From Dyadobacter flavalbus (GTDB taxonomy: Bacteria; Bacteroidota; Bacteroidia; Cytophagales; Spirosomataceae): 64,000 nucleotides of DNA. Below the pieces are notes generated by a model. The model was not told the origin of the DNA. It saw nothing but the letters and a program-made list of their open reading frames with translations, and did no database searches. This document shows positions 55,084 through 64,000 of this stretch, piece after piece. The DNA is taken from NCBI RefSeq assembly GCF_006149045.1, contig NZ_VBSN01000066.1:62001-126000 (forward strand), given 5' to 3'. Each line of letters begins with the position of its first letter. The stretch's first letter is position 1. The translations under genes and the position numbers were made by a program.

Positions 55084-55211
55084 TTTGTGTATCCGTGAGA
55101 AGTATAGAATGTGAATGTGATTTTTAAAAACTATGCCAATATACGTAACATAAATGTGCCAAAGCCCTCAACTTATTTTAACTTAGCCTTTCCATTTCTG
55201 TTTATTTTCAG

Positions 55212-58181
55212 ATGAGCCGCGTATCTGTTTTTCAATTCAATGCCCTTCGTTCCCGCTTCGAGGGAGAACTTTATTTTGACAATTCTACCGTACATGCTGC
55301 GCAGCGTTCCGTTTACGCAACGGATGCTTCCGTTTATCAGGAACTGCCGCTTGCCGTTGCGCTGCCGCGTACAACCGAAGATATTCAGCGGCTTATAGAA
55401 TTCGCGGATGCAAATAAAGTTACGCTGATTCCGCGTGCAGCCGGAACTTCGCTCGCCGGACAAGTTGTGGGAAGCGGGATTGTTGTGGATATTTCAAAGC
55501 ATTTCAACCGCATTCTGGAAGTCAATGTGCAGGAAAAATGTGTAAGAGTACAGCCCGGCGTGATACGCGACGATTTGAACAAACATCTTGCGCAATACGG
55601 ACTGCTTTTCGGGCCGGAAACGTCCACGGCAAGCCGGGCAATGATCGGCGGGATGATCGGGAACAATTCCTGCGGGCTGCATTCCATAACCTGGGGTTCT
55701 ACAAGAGATCATCTGCTGGAAGTAAAAGCCTTGCTTTCAGACGGAAGTGAAACGGTTTTCAAAAATCAGCATGTTGCCGACTATACCGGTGCAATCGCAG
55801 GAAAGCAAATAAAAAGCCAGCGCGAGCAAGCCATTCGTGCGGGCATGTACGGCCTTGTTTCCAATCCCATAGATCAGGAACTGATCCGAAAAGAGTTTCC
55901 AAAGGCAACCGTAACGCGCCGGAATTCGGGTTATGCACTGGATGCGCTGGTCAGCAATTTTAATAAAAATGAAATCAATCTTTGTAACCTCATTGCCGGC
56001 TCGGAAGGGACTTTATGTTTTGTTACCGAGGCCAAACTGGCTTTGGTGGATGTGCCGCCGGCTTCGGTAGGCGTTGTCTGTGTTCATACCAGTTCGCTGG
56101 ACGAATCGCTTTTTGCCAATCACATTGCCATGAAGCACCGCCCGAAAGCTTCCGAACTTGTGGACCGGTACATCATGGATTTTACAAAAGAACATACGGT
56201 TTATTCACAAAACCGGTTTTTCATGGAAGGCGATCCGGCGGCTTTGCTGATGGTCGAATTCTGGGGAAATAGTGAAGATGAAGTCAGAGTACAAGCCGAT
56301 GCGTTGGTTAAAGAACTCAGGGAAAATAAACTGGGCTATGCTTATCCGCTGCTGTTCGGGAAAGATGCCGACAAAGCGTGGGAAATCAGAAAGGCCGGAT
56401 TAGGACTGATCCGGAACCTTCCGGGCGATACGCAGCCGGTCAATCTGATTGAAGACTGCGCCGTTGCTGTTGAAGATTTGCCCGCGTATATTGCCGAAGT
56501 CGAGATTTTGCTGAAAGAGCATGGATTGCACGCTTCGTACTATGCACATGCCGGTGCGGGGGAACTGCATGTGGAACCCATGATCAATCTGAAAACGGGC
56601 GAAGGCAAGGAGCTGTTCCGCAAAGTACTGGCGGATACGGCAAAGCTGGTGAAAAAATACAACGGTGCACTTTCGGGCGAGCACGGCGACGGGCGGCTCC
56701 GGGGCGAATTCATTCCGTTTATGATGGGCGAAGAAGTGTATGAAATGTTTCGTCAGGTAAAAAGGATCTGGGACCCGAAAGGGATTTTCAACGCCAATAA
56801 AATCGTGGATACGCCTCCGATGAACGAATTCCTTCGTTACGAACAGGATAAGCCTCAGCCGAAGATTGAAACGACATTTGATTTTACAAAAGAAGAAGGC
56901 ATGCTGCGCCTGTCCGAAAAATGCAGCGGTTCGGGCGATTGCCGCAAAACGGAACTGACCGGCGGAACCATGTGCCCGAGCTACATGGCCACACGCCGCG
57001 AAAGGGACACGACAAGAGCCAGAGCAAACATCCTGCGGCAATATCTGACACCGGACAACAAAGTGACCGAAATTGCGCCTACGCAGGAAATGGTAAGGGA
57101 AATTCTGGATTTGTGCCTGTCGTGCAAAGGCTGCAAATCGGAATGCCCGTCGAGCGTGGACATCGGGAAAATGAAAGCGGAATTTACGCAGCAGTATTAT
57201 GAAACGCATGGAGTACCTTTAAGAAGCAAACTCATTGCAGGATTTTCACAGCAAATGAAACTGGCTTCCATTGCACCGTGGGCGTTTAACAGCGTATTCG
57301 GGACGCCTGCATTACGGAAAATGGCCAATAAAATGGTCGGGTTCCATCCCGACAGAAGCATGCCGCTGCTGCACAGGGAAACGCTGATGCAATGGTGGAA
57401 AAAAAGAAAAGCTGGAAAATCAGTCAATGATACAAATGCGGATTTCAGCCGGAAAGTATATCTGTTCTGCGATGAATTTACGAATTATAATGACGTTGAG
57501 ATCGGCAAGACAACGATAAACCTGCTTGAAAAACTGGGCTATGAGGTTACAATTCCTGAACATGTTGATTCCGGAAGGTCTTATCTTTCAAAAGGGTTTG
57601 TAAAGGAAGCGCAGAAACTGGCTGTTCAGAATGTGGATTTGCTCAAAGACTTGATTACATATGATACGCCTCTGATCGGAATAGAACCATCCGCCATACT
57701 GTCTTTCCGGGATGAATACCTTGCGCTTGTTCCTGAAACTCTGAAAGAAAGTGCAGAAAAGATTTCTGCAAATGCAATGCTCTTTGAAGAATTCATAGCC
57801 CGTGAAATTGATACAAAGCGCATTAACAAAAATGTTTTTACACAAAAAAAGCAACTTATCAAGTTGCACGGGCATTGTCACCAGAAAGCATTGTCTACTT
57901 TATCTGCATCCAAAAAGGCATTGTCACTGCCTGAAAATTACCAGGTTCAGTTAATTCCTTCGGGTTGCTGCGGTATGGCCGGTTCTTTCGGGTATGAAGA
58001 GGAACATTATGAAGTTTCCATGCAAATAGGAGAACTTGTTCTTTTTCCAACAGTACGAAAGCAGCCGGAAGAAGTGATTATTGCGGCTGCCGGAACCAGT
58101 TGCCGGCATCAGATAAAAGACGGGACAGGACGTTACTCAAAACATCCTGCCGAAATTTTATGGGATGCACTGATCAAATAG
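55212..58181 (+). CDS. FAD- and Fe-S-containing D-2-hydroxyacid dehydrogenase (YdiJ/GlcD-GlcF type)
   Basis: A 989-residue fusion of three modules. N-terminal FAD-binding type 4 domain with LIPRAAGTSLAGQVVG and GPETSTASRAMIGGMIGNNSCG; FAD-linked oxidase C-terminal domain (about 280-530) ending in LSGEHGDGRLRGEF; then ferredoxin-type clusters with Cys571, Cys577, Cys588 and Cys635, Cys638, Cys641, Cys645; then a CCG domain with HGHCHQKAL and SGCCGMAGSFGYE (Cys919, Cys920). This is the architecture of YdiJ-type D-2-hydroxyglutarate or D-lactate dehydrogenases feeding electrons to the respiratory chain. The exact substrate is not readable. Confidence 0.9.
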   Translation: MSRVSVFQFNALRSRFEGELYFDNSTVHAAQRSVYATDASVYQELPLAVALPRTTEDIQRLIEFADANKVTLIPRAAGTSLAGQVVGSGIVVDISKHFNRILEVNVQEKCVRVQPGVIRDDLNKHLAQYGLLFGPETSTASRAMIGGMIGNNSCGLHSITWGSTRDHLLEVKALLSDGSETVFKNQHVADYTGAIAGKQIKSQREQAIRAGMYGLVSNPIDQELIRKEFPKATVTRRNSGYALDALVSNFNKNEINLCNLIAGSEGTLCFVTEAKLALVDVPPASVGVVCVHTSSLDESLFANHIAMKHRPKASELVDRYIMDFTKEHTVYSQNRFFMEGDPAALLMVEFWGNSEDEVRVQADALVKELRENKLGYAYPLLFGKDADKAWEIRKAGLGLIRNLPGDTQPVNLIEDCAVAVEDLPAYIAEVEILLKEHGLHASYYAHAGAGELHVEPMINLKTGEGKELFRKVLADTAKLVKKYNGALSGEHGDGRLRGEFIPFMMGEEVYEMFRQVKRIWDPKGIFNANKIVDTPPMNEFLRYEQDKPQPKIETTFDFTKEEGMLRLSEKCSGSGDCRKTELTGGTMCPSYMATRRERDTTRARANILRQYLTPDNKVTEIAPTQEMVREILDLCLSCKGCKSECPSSVDIGKMKAEFTQQYYETHGVPLRSKLIAGFSQQMKLASIAPWAFNSVFGTPALRKMANKMVGFHPDRSMPLLHRETLMQWWKKRKAGKSVNDTNADFSRKVYLFCDEFTNYNDVEIGKTTINLLEKLGYEVTIPEHVDSGRSYLSKGFVKEAQKLAVQNVDLLKDLITYDTPLIGIEPSAILSFRDEYLALVPETLKESAEKISANAMLFEEFIAREIDTKRINKNVFTQKKQLIKLHGHCHQKALSTLSASKKALSLPENYQVQLIPSGCCGMAGSFGYEEEHYEVSMQIGELVLFPTVRKQPEEVIIAAAGTSCRHQIKDGTGRYSKHPAEILWDALIK

Positions 58182-58183
58182 CC

Positions 58184-58441
58184 TTATTCAGTTCCGCGGA
58201 CATGTTCCATAATGGTATCCGAATGCAGTTCCTGTGTTGTATCAGAAGCAACAGAGTTGGAATCAGCAGAAGCATTGGTAACGGAAGGTGGCTCCGATTC
58301 ACGGAAACTTTCATTATGATTGAAAAATCCACCCCAGAATGCTATTCCCATCAGTACAATTCCGACGCCCAGAATGTATTTCCACACATTTTTGGTATTC
58401 TTGGTTGCTCTGGTTTCTTTGTCTGTTTCTCGCCTGTCCAT
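58184..58441 (-). CDS. Small single-span membrane protein of unknown function
   Basis: An 85-residue protein: charged N-terminus (MDRRETDKETRATKNTKN), one hydrophobic helix (about 20-40, WKYILGVGIVLMGIAFWGGFF), then a Ser/Asp/Glu-rich tail. No family recognised. It is convergent with the dehydrogenase gene and only two bases separate the two stop codons, which suggests the reading frame is a real, conserved gene end. Its role is unknown; it could be an accessory membrane peptide. Confidence is limited by size. Confidence 0.55.
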   Translation of the reverse strand: MDRRETDKETRATKNTKNVWKYILGVGIVLMGIAFWGGFFNHNESFRESEPPSVTNASADSNSVASDTTQELHSDTIMEHVRGTE

Positions 58442-58662
58442 AGGTTCAATGATTTAGTTTATTCATGCACTTACCAAATTTGTACCAAGCCTCAATCAGC
58501 GATTTTAAAGCTGTTTTTATAACATTGTGTTGATAAAATTTCCCCTAGCCAAGTACAAAAGGAATTTTATAATAAAACGCTTGTGTTTGATGTTACCTAG
58601 TAAAATATCCGGCTTACCTTCGTGATTTTTCTAACAAAAAGTAAAGTTATATAGCCATTCGC

Positions 58663-59403
58663 ATGAATAATTTCAACAAGTTTTCCCTTTGCCTGTCTGT
58701 CTTGTTTCTGTTTGTCGGGCTGAGCGGCTTTGCTCAGGATACGCGCAGCTTTTTTTCAGTAACAGGCGGTTACAGCTTGCCGGTTGGCGAACTGGCGCGG
58801 GAAAAACTGAACGATCCGCTTGCGGGCCTTGCAGGTTCCGGTTATTTCGGACAGGTAAATTACGATTTCAGGATTGCAAGATGGCTTGGGCTGCGTGCTT
58901 CGGGAAGCATGAATATCAACAAAACCAATTCAGCACCGATTGTTGAAAAAGCCAATTCTTACGCACAAGTGCTTGGCGAAAGTTTTACATGGCAGAACAA
59001 CGTTTCAACATGGAAGCTGAATGCGGCCATGATCGGGCCGGCGCTTTACCTTAACATGAACCGGGTACAGATTGAAGTGCATGCGCAGATCGGAAAGGTA
59101 TGGGCAAAATCCCCGTCTGTGGAAATGACCGGTATTTCGGAATCCGGCGGCGAGCCTGTTAATGTAAGCCTGCGTTCTGTTTCAACGAGTGCATACGGAC
59201 TTGGCGGCGGCGGAAGCCTGCGCCTTCCATTGGCCGGAAAACTGTTTTTTCAGATAAGCGGGGATATGATCGGCGCTCAGGCCGAAATCAAGAATGTTTC
59301 CATCCGGGCTGTAAGAGGAAGTTTTGATCTATCTGAAAAAATAAGCGAAAAGCGCTTCATCGGTGTCGTAAATGCCGGAGCAGGGTTTGGGATTGCGTTT
59401 TAA
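58663..59403 (+). CDS. Outer-membrane beta-barrel protein
   Basis: A 246-residue secreted protein with a signal peptide (cleaved after about residue 24, LSGFAQ). The mature part shows alternating strands (SFFSVTGGYSLPVGELAR, YFGQVNYDFRIARWLGLRASGSMNIN, RFIGVVNAGAGFGIAF) ending in a terminal aromatic residue, typical of small OmpA-like or OprF-like barrels that insert through BAM. Ligand or role unknown. The 240 bases after it hold periodic heptad arrays shared with the convergent SusD gene. Confidence 0.7.
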   Translation: MNNFNKFSLCLSVLFLFVGLSGFAQDTRSFFSVTGGYSLPVGELAREKLNDPLAGLAGSGYFGQVNYDFRIARWLGLRASGSMNINKTNSAPIVEKANSYAQVLGESFTWQNNVSTWKLNAAMIGPALYLNMNRVQIEVHAQIGKVWAKSPSVEMTGISESGGEPVNVSLRSVSTSAYGLGGGGSLRLPLAGKLFFQISGDMIGAQAEIKNVSIRAVRGSFDLSEKISEKRFIGVVNAGAGFGIAF

Positions 59404-59411
59404 CGTTCTTT

Positions 59412-59644
59412 TGTGAGATGTAAAAAGTAAAATGTAAAATGTGAGAAGTTTTTTGGAGGCAGGGGAGAAGTAAAAATGTTTTTTGTGAAAAGTGAGAAGT
59501 GAGATGTTTTTTTGGATAAAGGAGGAAAGAAGAAGTGAAATATCGAACCATGCCCAATATTTCCCTCCATCCTTTTTACCCTTTTCCTTCCTCCCTTCTC
59601 ACCTTTCCCTTCTCACCCTTTACATCTCACATTTCACAAAAATC
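59412..59644. repeat. Heptad-periodic GTGAGA arrays between convergent genes (arrays D, E, F)
   Basis: Array D 59412-59453 (TGTGAGA, TGTAAAA, AGTAAAA, TGTAAAA, TGTGAGA, AGTTTTT), array E 59484-59511 (TGTGAAA, AGTGAGA twice, TGTTTTT), and array F 59561-59644 with twelve heptads mostly NNYYYNC (for example TTCTCAC, CTTTCCC, ATCTCAC). Array F read on the minus strand gives the same GTGAGAN units, so each array has the same sense relative to the gene it follows. Confidence 0.75.
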
Positions 59645-59645
59645 C

Positions 59646-61106
59646 CTATTTCGCGAACCAAAGCTTCATTTTCATATCATTCTTTCCGCCCTGATTCGAT
59701 AGTGCCGAGGAGAAGTTCTCGTAGTTCAGCGATTCTTCCGAGCTTGGATAAGGCAAGCGTGTCGGAATGATGTTCTGATTCGTATTCAGAACAGGCGGTG
59801 AAAGTGCCGGAAGTCCTGTTCTGCGGTATTCGGTCCATGCTTCTACACCTTGTCCGTACAATGCAATCCACTTTTGTTCCATAATCTGCACATAACTTTC
59901 AGCTCCGGTTTTCAGGGCATTGGCCGTAAGGTATGCAGGCGGAACGGACAGTTTGTACTGGGCGAATGAAGCCGTGATTGCATCCGTGTAATTTTTGGCA
60001 ACGTTTCCGGCGATGGTTATTCCTTTATAGGCAAATTCCGCTTTCAGAAACAGCAGTTCCGCATAAGTCATGATAACGCCCGGGGCAGTGGCAGCAACGA
60101 AATAATCGCCGACTTTGGAAGTTTTGGAAAGGCCAAGTGCATTGGCATCCGATGACGACAATCCGTTCGGAACGCCTTTGTATTCGCCTCCGTCCGCAGG
60201 TTTATTGGCATATATGGCCAACCGCGGATCATTCAGTGCAAGCAGCTTGTTTACAAGCGTGGCGCTTACACGGTGATCGTCGCGTGTTTTGCGGTTCTGG
60301 TTGATCGGATTGTTGTTGTTGGTTGCGTCCAGATAATTAAGCTGCACATTGTCGGCAACGGATTCCAGAACGGGATACTTTGCCGGATCGCTCAGGATGC
60401 GGGTGATTTCTGCCTTTACATCAATCGGCGCATCCGCTTTGTCGATCATGCGGCTAAGCACGCGAAGGCTCAGCGAGTTTGCAAACTTTTTCCATTTATT
60501 AAGATCACCGTTGAACAGAATGTCGCCTGCAATGGCTTTATCCTTGTTTGCCGCATCGATCATTTCTCCTGCCGCTTTCAACTCTGCAATGACGCCGGCA
60601 TACACGTTTTTCTGCGCATCATACTTGGGCAGAAGATTTCCTTCCAGACCCTGAATGGCATCCGTATACGGAATGTCGCCGTAAATATCCGTCAGCAAAG
60701 AGAAAACCCACGAACGCAGAATCATTGCAACCGCCTGATAATTGGTATTGCCCGATTCCTGGCTGATTTTATAAATGCGCTGATAATCCGCAAGCGACTC
60801 AATGTAGAGCGTTTGCCAGCCCGTTGTGTAAACATCGCTTGAAACGGTATACTGATCAATATCCGTGTACTGAATGCGCGCCCAGTGCTGCGAAAAACCG
60901 TCGCCGATATCCTGACCGATAGAACCGCCCCAGTATAGATCCACGGCACTCTGGATTCCGTGCGGCAAAAAGAGGTCGGCCGTTCCGGAGGCTGCGCTGT
61001 TGTTATTGGTATTTATTTCATCAAAATCACCCGTACATGCAGACAGACACAAAATGGAAGCTGCCAGCAAGGTTTTTGATCGTAAGGAATATAGGATCTT
61101 TTTCAT
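59646..61106 (-). CDS. SusD/RagB-family nutrient-binding outer-membrane lipoprotein
   Basis: A 486-residue surface lipoprotein of the SusD-like_2 type. Lipobox CLSAC (Cys24). Family features: an early DFDEINTNNNSAA segment, TPR-like helices (YQAVAMILRSWVFSLLTDIYGDIPYTDAIQG) and the C-terminal VEAWTEYRRTGLPALSPP signature near the end. It caps the SusC-type barrel encoded 24 bases upstream and captures the substrate, probably a glycan or peptide. The ATG at 61106 is preferred over an in-frame TTG at 61118. Its 3' region is a heptad array. Confidence 0.9.
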   Translation of the reverse strand: MKKILYSLRSKTLLAASILCLSACTGDFDEINTNNNSAASGTADLFLPHGIQSAVDLYWGGSIGQDIGDGFSQHWARIQYTDIDQYTVSSDVYTTGWQTLYIESLADYQRIYKISQESGNTNYQAVAMILRSWVFSLLTDIYGDIPYTDAIQGLEGNLLPKYDAQKNVYAGVIAELKAAGEMIDAANKDKAIAGDILFNGDLNKWKKFANSLSLRVLSRMIDKADAPIDVKAEITRILSDPAKYPVLESVADNVQLNYLDATNNNNPINQNRKTRDDHRVSATLVNKLLALNDPRLAIYANKPADGGEYKGVPNGLSSSDANALGLSKTSKVGDYFVAATAPGVIMTYAELLFLKAEFAYKGITIAGNVAKNYTDAITASFAQYKLSVPPAYLTANALKTGAESYVQIMEQKWIALYGQGVEAWTEYRRTGLPALSPPVLNTNQNIIPTRLPYPSSEESLNYENFSSALSNQGGKNDMKMKLWFAK

Positions 61107-61130
61107 TTTGAAAATCAATTGGATAAATAC

Positions 61131-64000
61131 TTATAAATTGAAACTGATGTTAAAACCAACGGTTCTGGTGGTCGGGATCTGTCCGTTTTCAATTCCCTGT
61201 AAATTTCCGTCGTTGTAATAACTGGTCTCCGGATCGATGTGCGGCAAGTTGCTTTTCAGCAGCGCAAGGTTTCTTCCGACTACCGAAATGGCGATGTCAC
61301 GGAAAGGCAGCTTTTTGAAAGCCTGTCCGGAAAGCAGGTAAGTAAACTTCACTTCGCGGAGTTTTACATAACTGGCGTCGAAAATGGTGTTTTCGTTGTT
61401 GGTCAGCAGGTAATATTTGTGGTGATATTCTTCCGAGGAAATGCGTTTTTCGTTGCGTACATATTCCGGATTTGCAGCGGTGCCGATGTTTACGACGCCG
61501 TCGCCTATGATCCCTTCTTCCCGTCCGAGCGTCGTTTCTTTCAGAACTCCCGTGTAACGTCCGATGTTGATGGATTGCGAGAAAATGTCGCCGCCGTGTT
61601 TTACATCAATCAAAGTGCTCAGCGAGAAATTCTTGTATCTGAAGGTATTCGAAAATCCGCCGATCCAGTCCGGTGTGAAATTTCCCAGAACGCGGCTGAC
61701 AGGATCAATCTGCGGGTAACCCTGTGCATCGTAAACAATATTTCCTTCCGGATCGCGCAGGAAACCTTTTCCGAAGAATGTTCCGTAAGGCTGGCCTACA
61801 CGCGCTTCAACGGACAATCCGCGGAAACTGTTTGTCGTAGTCGCCTGCGTAAGCGCATTGTAGCTGGTGTTGAGCTGATACGTTGTGAGGTTATTGGCAA
61901 GAGAAATAACCTTGTTTTTGTTGCGCGCCCAGTTCAGGCCGATGTCCCACTGGAATGCACCGACTTTTACCGGCGTTGCAGTGAGCTGGATTTCAAAACC
62001 CTGATTTTCGATTTTTCCTGCATTCAGCAGTTTGGAAAGGTAACCGGTCGCATTGGAAATGTTGACGTCCAGAATCTGGTTGGAAGATACTTTCTTGTAA
62101 TAAGTAATGTCCAGGCCGATTCGGTTCTGCCACAAACGGATATCCGTTCCGATCTCGTAAGAAGAAGTAATTTCCGGTTTAAGCTCGGCGTTCAGCAAGG
62201 CGTTGTTTTCAGACAAGCTTGGCGTGCTTCCCCATGGATTTTCATATTTGTAAGTACTCGCAAGCCGGTAGGGATCGGTGTCGTTACCCACACGCGCCCA
62301 GCCTGCCCTTAATTTTGCAAAGGACAAAACAGATGATTGAATGTCAAACATATCTGTAAAAACCGCACTTACAGCCGCAGAAGGGTAGAAGTAGGACCGG
62401 TTGCTGCTCGGCAACGAACTCGACCAGTCGTTACGCGCAGTAAGGTCTACGAAAAGATAATTGCGGAAGCCAAGGTTGGCCGATGCATATAAGCTGTTAA
62501 CCGTCTTCCGGATAAAGCTGTTTTCCGTAACCGGCCGCTGACGTGAATTTCCCATATTGAAAACCCTTGGAATCGCCAGTTCGGTAGCGCCCATGTAATT
62601 GCGCTGCGCATAATTGGAGCGGTGATTTCCTCCGATGTTTGCCGTAATGTCAAACGCTCCGAACTTGTGCGTGGCATTCAGAAGAAAATCGGAGTTGGAC
62701 TCGCGCACAAAAATCTGTTCTTCATTGTAGGCGTCAAACAAGGCCGAAGCGCCGATTCTGGCCTGGCGTGCAGCGGTTTTTGTCTTGCGACGGTCTTCAT
62801 AAAAGTCCGTTCCGGAACGTGCAGTCAGCGAAAGCCAGTCGGTGAACTTGTAAGTCGCCGAGAAGTTTCCGTACAAACGGTCGCGTTCGTTGGCACGCGT
62901 ACTTTCGTTCAGCAGATAATACGGATTTGTCCAGTAATTGTCATTCCAGTTATACTGATAAATGCTTCCCGGTTTCTGATAATTTTTAAGCTGCTCCATA
63001 TCCACCTGACGGCCAAACCAGATAAAGTACAAACCGAAGTTGTTGCGGTTATCGCTTCCGTCTTTTACATAATTTCCGGTCGCACGCACGCTCAGTTTTT
63101 TGGTCAGGTTCCAGCCTGCGTTCAGGGAAACGGTTCTGCGTTTGTAATCCGTATTGGGCAGAATTCCGGTCTGGTTAAGGTCTGTAAATGAAAGCCTGAA
63201 ATCCGCTTTGTCGCTTCCTCCGGTAATGGCAATGTTGTTGGTAAACGTTTTTCCCGTTTCAAAAAACTGGTTTACGTTATCCGGATGTGCAATCCACGGC
63301 GTAGGCGTTCTTTTGCCGTCAGCTCCGATCGGAGAATCAAATTGCGGAAGCAGCCTGCCGTCCAGCCTCGGGCCCCAGCTTTCGTCCACACCGTCGTTAA
63401 TGCCGCCGCCGGCCCCGTCTACATAAGAGAAAAGCCCTTTTGCGCCCTGACCGTATTCATTCTGCCATTCGGGCAACCGGAAAGGACTTTCAAATGCCGT
63501 ATTGGTATTAAAGGAAATACCGATTCCTTTGGAGCCTTTTCCGCTTTTTGTTGTAATCAGCACCACGCCGTTTGCTCCGCGTGAACCGTAAAGGGCTGCG
63601 GCGCTCGGTCCTTTCAGTACGCTGATGGATTCCACATCGTCCGGGTTGATGGAAGCAGCGGCATTTCCGTAATCCACGCCGGTTCCGGAGCCGAAGTTGC
63701 TGTTGTCCACCGGAACGCCGTCCACAACGAACAGGGGCTGGTTATTGCTTCCGATCGAACTTGCTCCGCGGATAATCATGCGTGAAGACGATCCCGGCGC
63801 ACCGTTGGAATTCGTAATCTGAACACCGGCGAGTCTACCGGAAAGAGAGTTGACCAGATTGGTTTCTCTGGCCTGCGTCAGCGTCTTTCCGCTTACTTCC
63901 TGAACGGCGTAACCCAATGCCTTTTTTTCGCGGGCGATACCAAGCGCAGTCACAACGATTTCACTGAATTGCGTGGCATCTTCTTCCAGCGTAATTTCCA
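61131..64000 (-). CDS. SusC/RagA-family TonB-linked outer-membrane protein (5' end outside window)
   Basis: At least 956 residues are visible; the frame runs open through the window end (EITLEEDATQFSEIVVTALGIAR). That SEIVVTALG segment is the SusC signature, followed by the plug domain (GRLAGVQITNSNGAPGSSSRMIIRG and QPLFVVDGVPVDN) and a 22-strand-type barrel ending FNISFNL. The signal peptide and CarboxypepD_reg domain lie beyond base 64000. Internal GTG at 63953 is not the true start. It forms a TonB-driven importer with the SusD-like lipoprotein encoded next. Confidence 0.93.
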   Translation of the reverse strand, partial: EITLEEDATQFSEIVVTALGIAREKKALGYAVQEVSGKTLTQARETNLVNSLSGRLAGVQITNSNGAPGSSSRMIIRGASSIGSNNQPLFVVDGVPVDNSNFGSGTGVDYGNAAASINPDDVESISVLKGPSAAALYGSRGANGVVLITTKSGKGSKGIGISFNTNTAFESPFRLPEWQNEYGQGAKGLFSYVDGAGGGINDGVDESWGPRLDGRLLPQFDSPIGADGKRTPTPWIAHPDNVNQFFETGKTFTNNIAITGGSDKADFRLSFTDLNQTGILPNTDYKRRTVSLNAGWNLTKKLSVRATGNYVKDGSDNRNNFGLYFIWFGRQVDMEQLKNYQKPGSIYQYNWNDNYWTNPYYLLNESTRANERDRLYGNFSATYKFTDWLSLTARSGTDFYEDRRKTKTAARQARIGASALFDAYNEEQIFVRESNSDFLLNATHKFGAFDITANIGGNHRSNYAQRNYMGATELAIPRVFNMGNSRQRPVTENSFIRKTVNSLYASANLGFRNYLFVDLTARNDWSSSLPSSNRSYFYPSAAVSAVFTDMFDIQSSVLSFAKLRAGWARVGNDTDPYRLASTYKYENPWGSTPSLSENNALLNAELKPEITSSYEIGTDIRLWQNRIGLDITYYKKVSSNQILDVNISNATGYLSKLLNAGKIENQGFEIQLTATPVKVGAFQWDIGLNWARNKNKVISLANNLTTYQLNTSYNALTQATTTNSFRGLSVEARVGQPYGTFFGKGFLRDPEGNIVYDAQGYPQIDPVSRVLGNFTPDWIGGFSNTFRYKNFSLSTLIDVKHGGDIFSQSINIGRYTGVLKETTLGREEGIIGDGVVNIGTAANPEYVRNEKRISSEEYHHKYYLLTNNENTIFDASYVKLREVKFTYLLSGQAFKKLPFRDIAISVVGRNLALLKSNLPHIDPETSYYNDGNLQGIENGQIPTTRTVGFNISFNL

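Noticed and set aside
63953..63953. GTG start of the SusC gene within the window
   Set aside because: The frame stays open to base 64000 and encodes the expected SusC signature upstream of this codon, so the true start lies outside.

Overview
The window looks like chromosome from a Bacteroidota bacterium of the order Cytophagales, most like Dyadobacter and its relatives. The evidence is gene content: a SusC/SusD pair, an outer-membrane beta-barrel receptor with a CarboxypepD_reg domain, TamL as a lipoprotein next to TamB, many small DUF lipoproteins, Bacteroidota-type -7 boxes (TAnnTTTG), and moderate G+C. The genus is an inference. No rRNA, tRNA, prophage, insertion sequence or CRISPR array was recognised.

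Left part (1-26 kb), mostly housekeeping and envelope genes. On the minus strand are tamL (cut by the window edge), tamB, a LolA-like secreted protein and a TonB-type receptor. On the plus strand are pyrD, ftsK and lolA. Then come a four-helix-bundle protein and a bacterial topoisomerase IB. A light-sensing operon follows: single-domain response regulator, heme oxygenase, bacteriophytochrome kinase. Next are a DUF4142 lipoprotein and a three-gene run (FAD oxidoreductase, formylglycine-generating-enzyme-like lipoprotein, small esterase), followed by YceI, a GH130-like protein and a fasciclin protein.

Middle part (27-43 kb), a long co-directional sugar locus. It holds a 3-keto-disaccharide hydrolase-family protein (DUF1080), three TIM-barrel isomerase/epimerase proteins, a ThuA-like protein, an alpha/beta hydrolase, a DUF4432 mutarotase-like protein, a phosphomannose-isomerase-like cupin, two Gfo/Idh/MocA oxidoreductases (one with a Tat signal) and a complete CUT2 (ribose-type) ABC importer. 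I infer a pathway that oxidises a sugar or glycoside to a 3-keto form, cleaves it and isomerises the products; the substrate cannot be read from sequence. An A+T-rich ParE-type toxin-antitoxin pair sits inside it. Two intergenic gaps hold clusters of short palindromic repeats whose stems change sequence but stay paired.

Right part (43-64 kb). A DUF4136 lipoprotein is followed by an efflux unit: a TolC-like protein and an RND permease naturally fused to its periplasmic adaptor, divergent from an OmpR-type response regulator and histidine kinase. The divergent promoter region holds a perfect 17-bp inverted repeat placed exactly symmetrically relative to the two -7 boxes. Beyond it lie a GT39/ArnT-like glycosyltransferase, a thioredoxin-fold protein without CXXC, a large FAD/Fe-S D-2-hydroxyacid dehydrogenase, small envelope proteins and a SusD/SusC pair that runs off the end.

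Two kinds of non-coding structure stand out: the covarying palindromic repeats at 30.7 and 34.4 kb, and degenerate arrays with a strict 7-bp period at several gene 3' ends (14.4, 33.1, 35.7, 59.4 kb).
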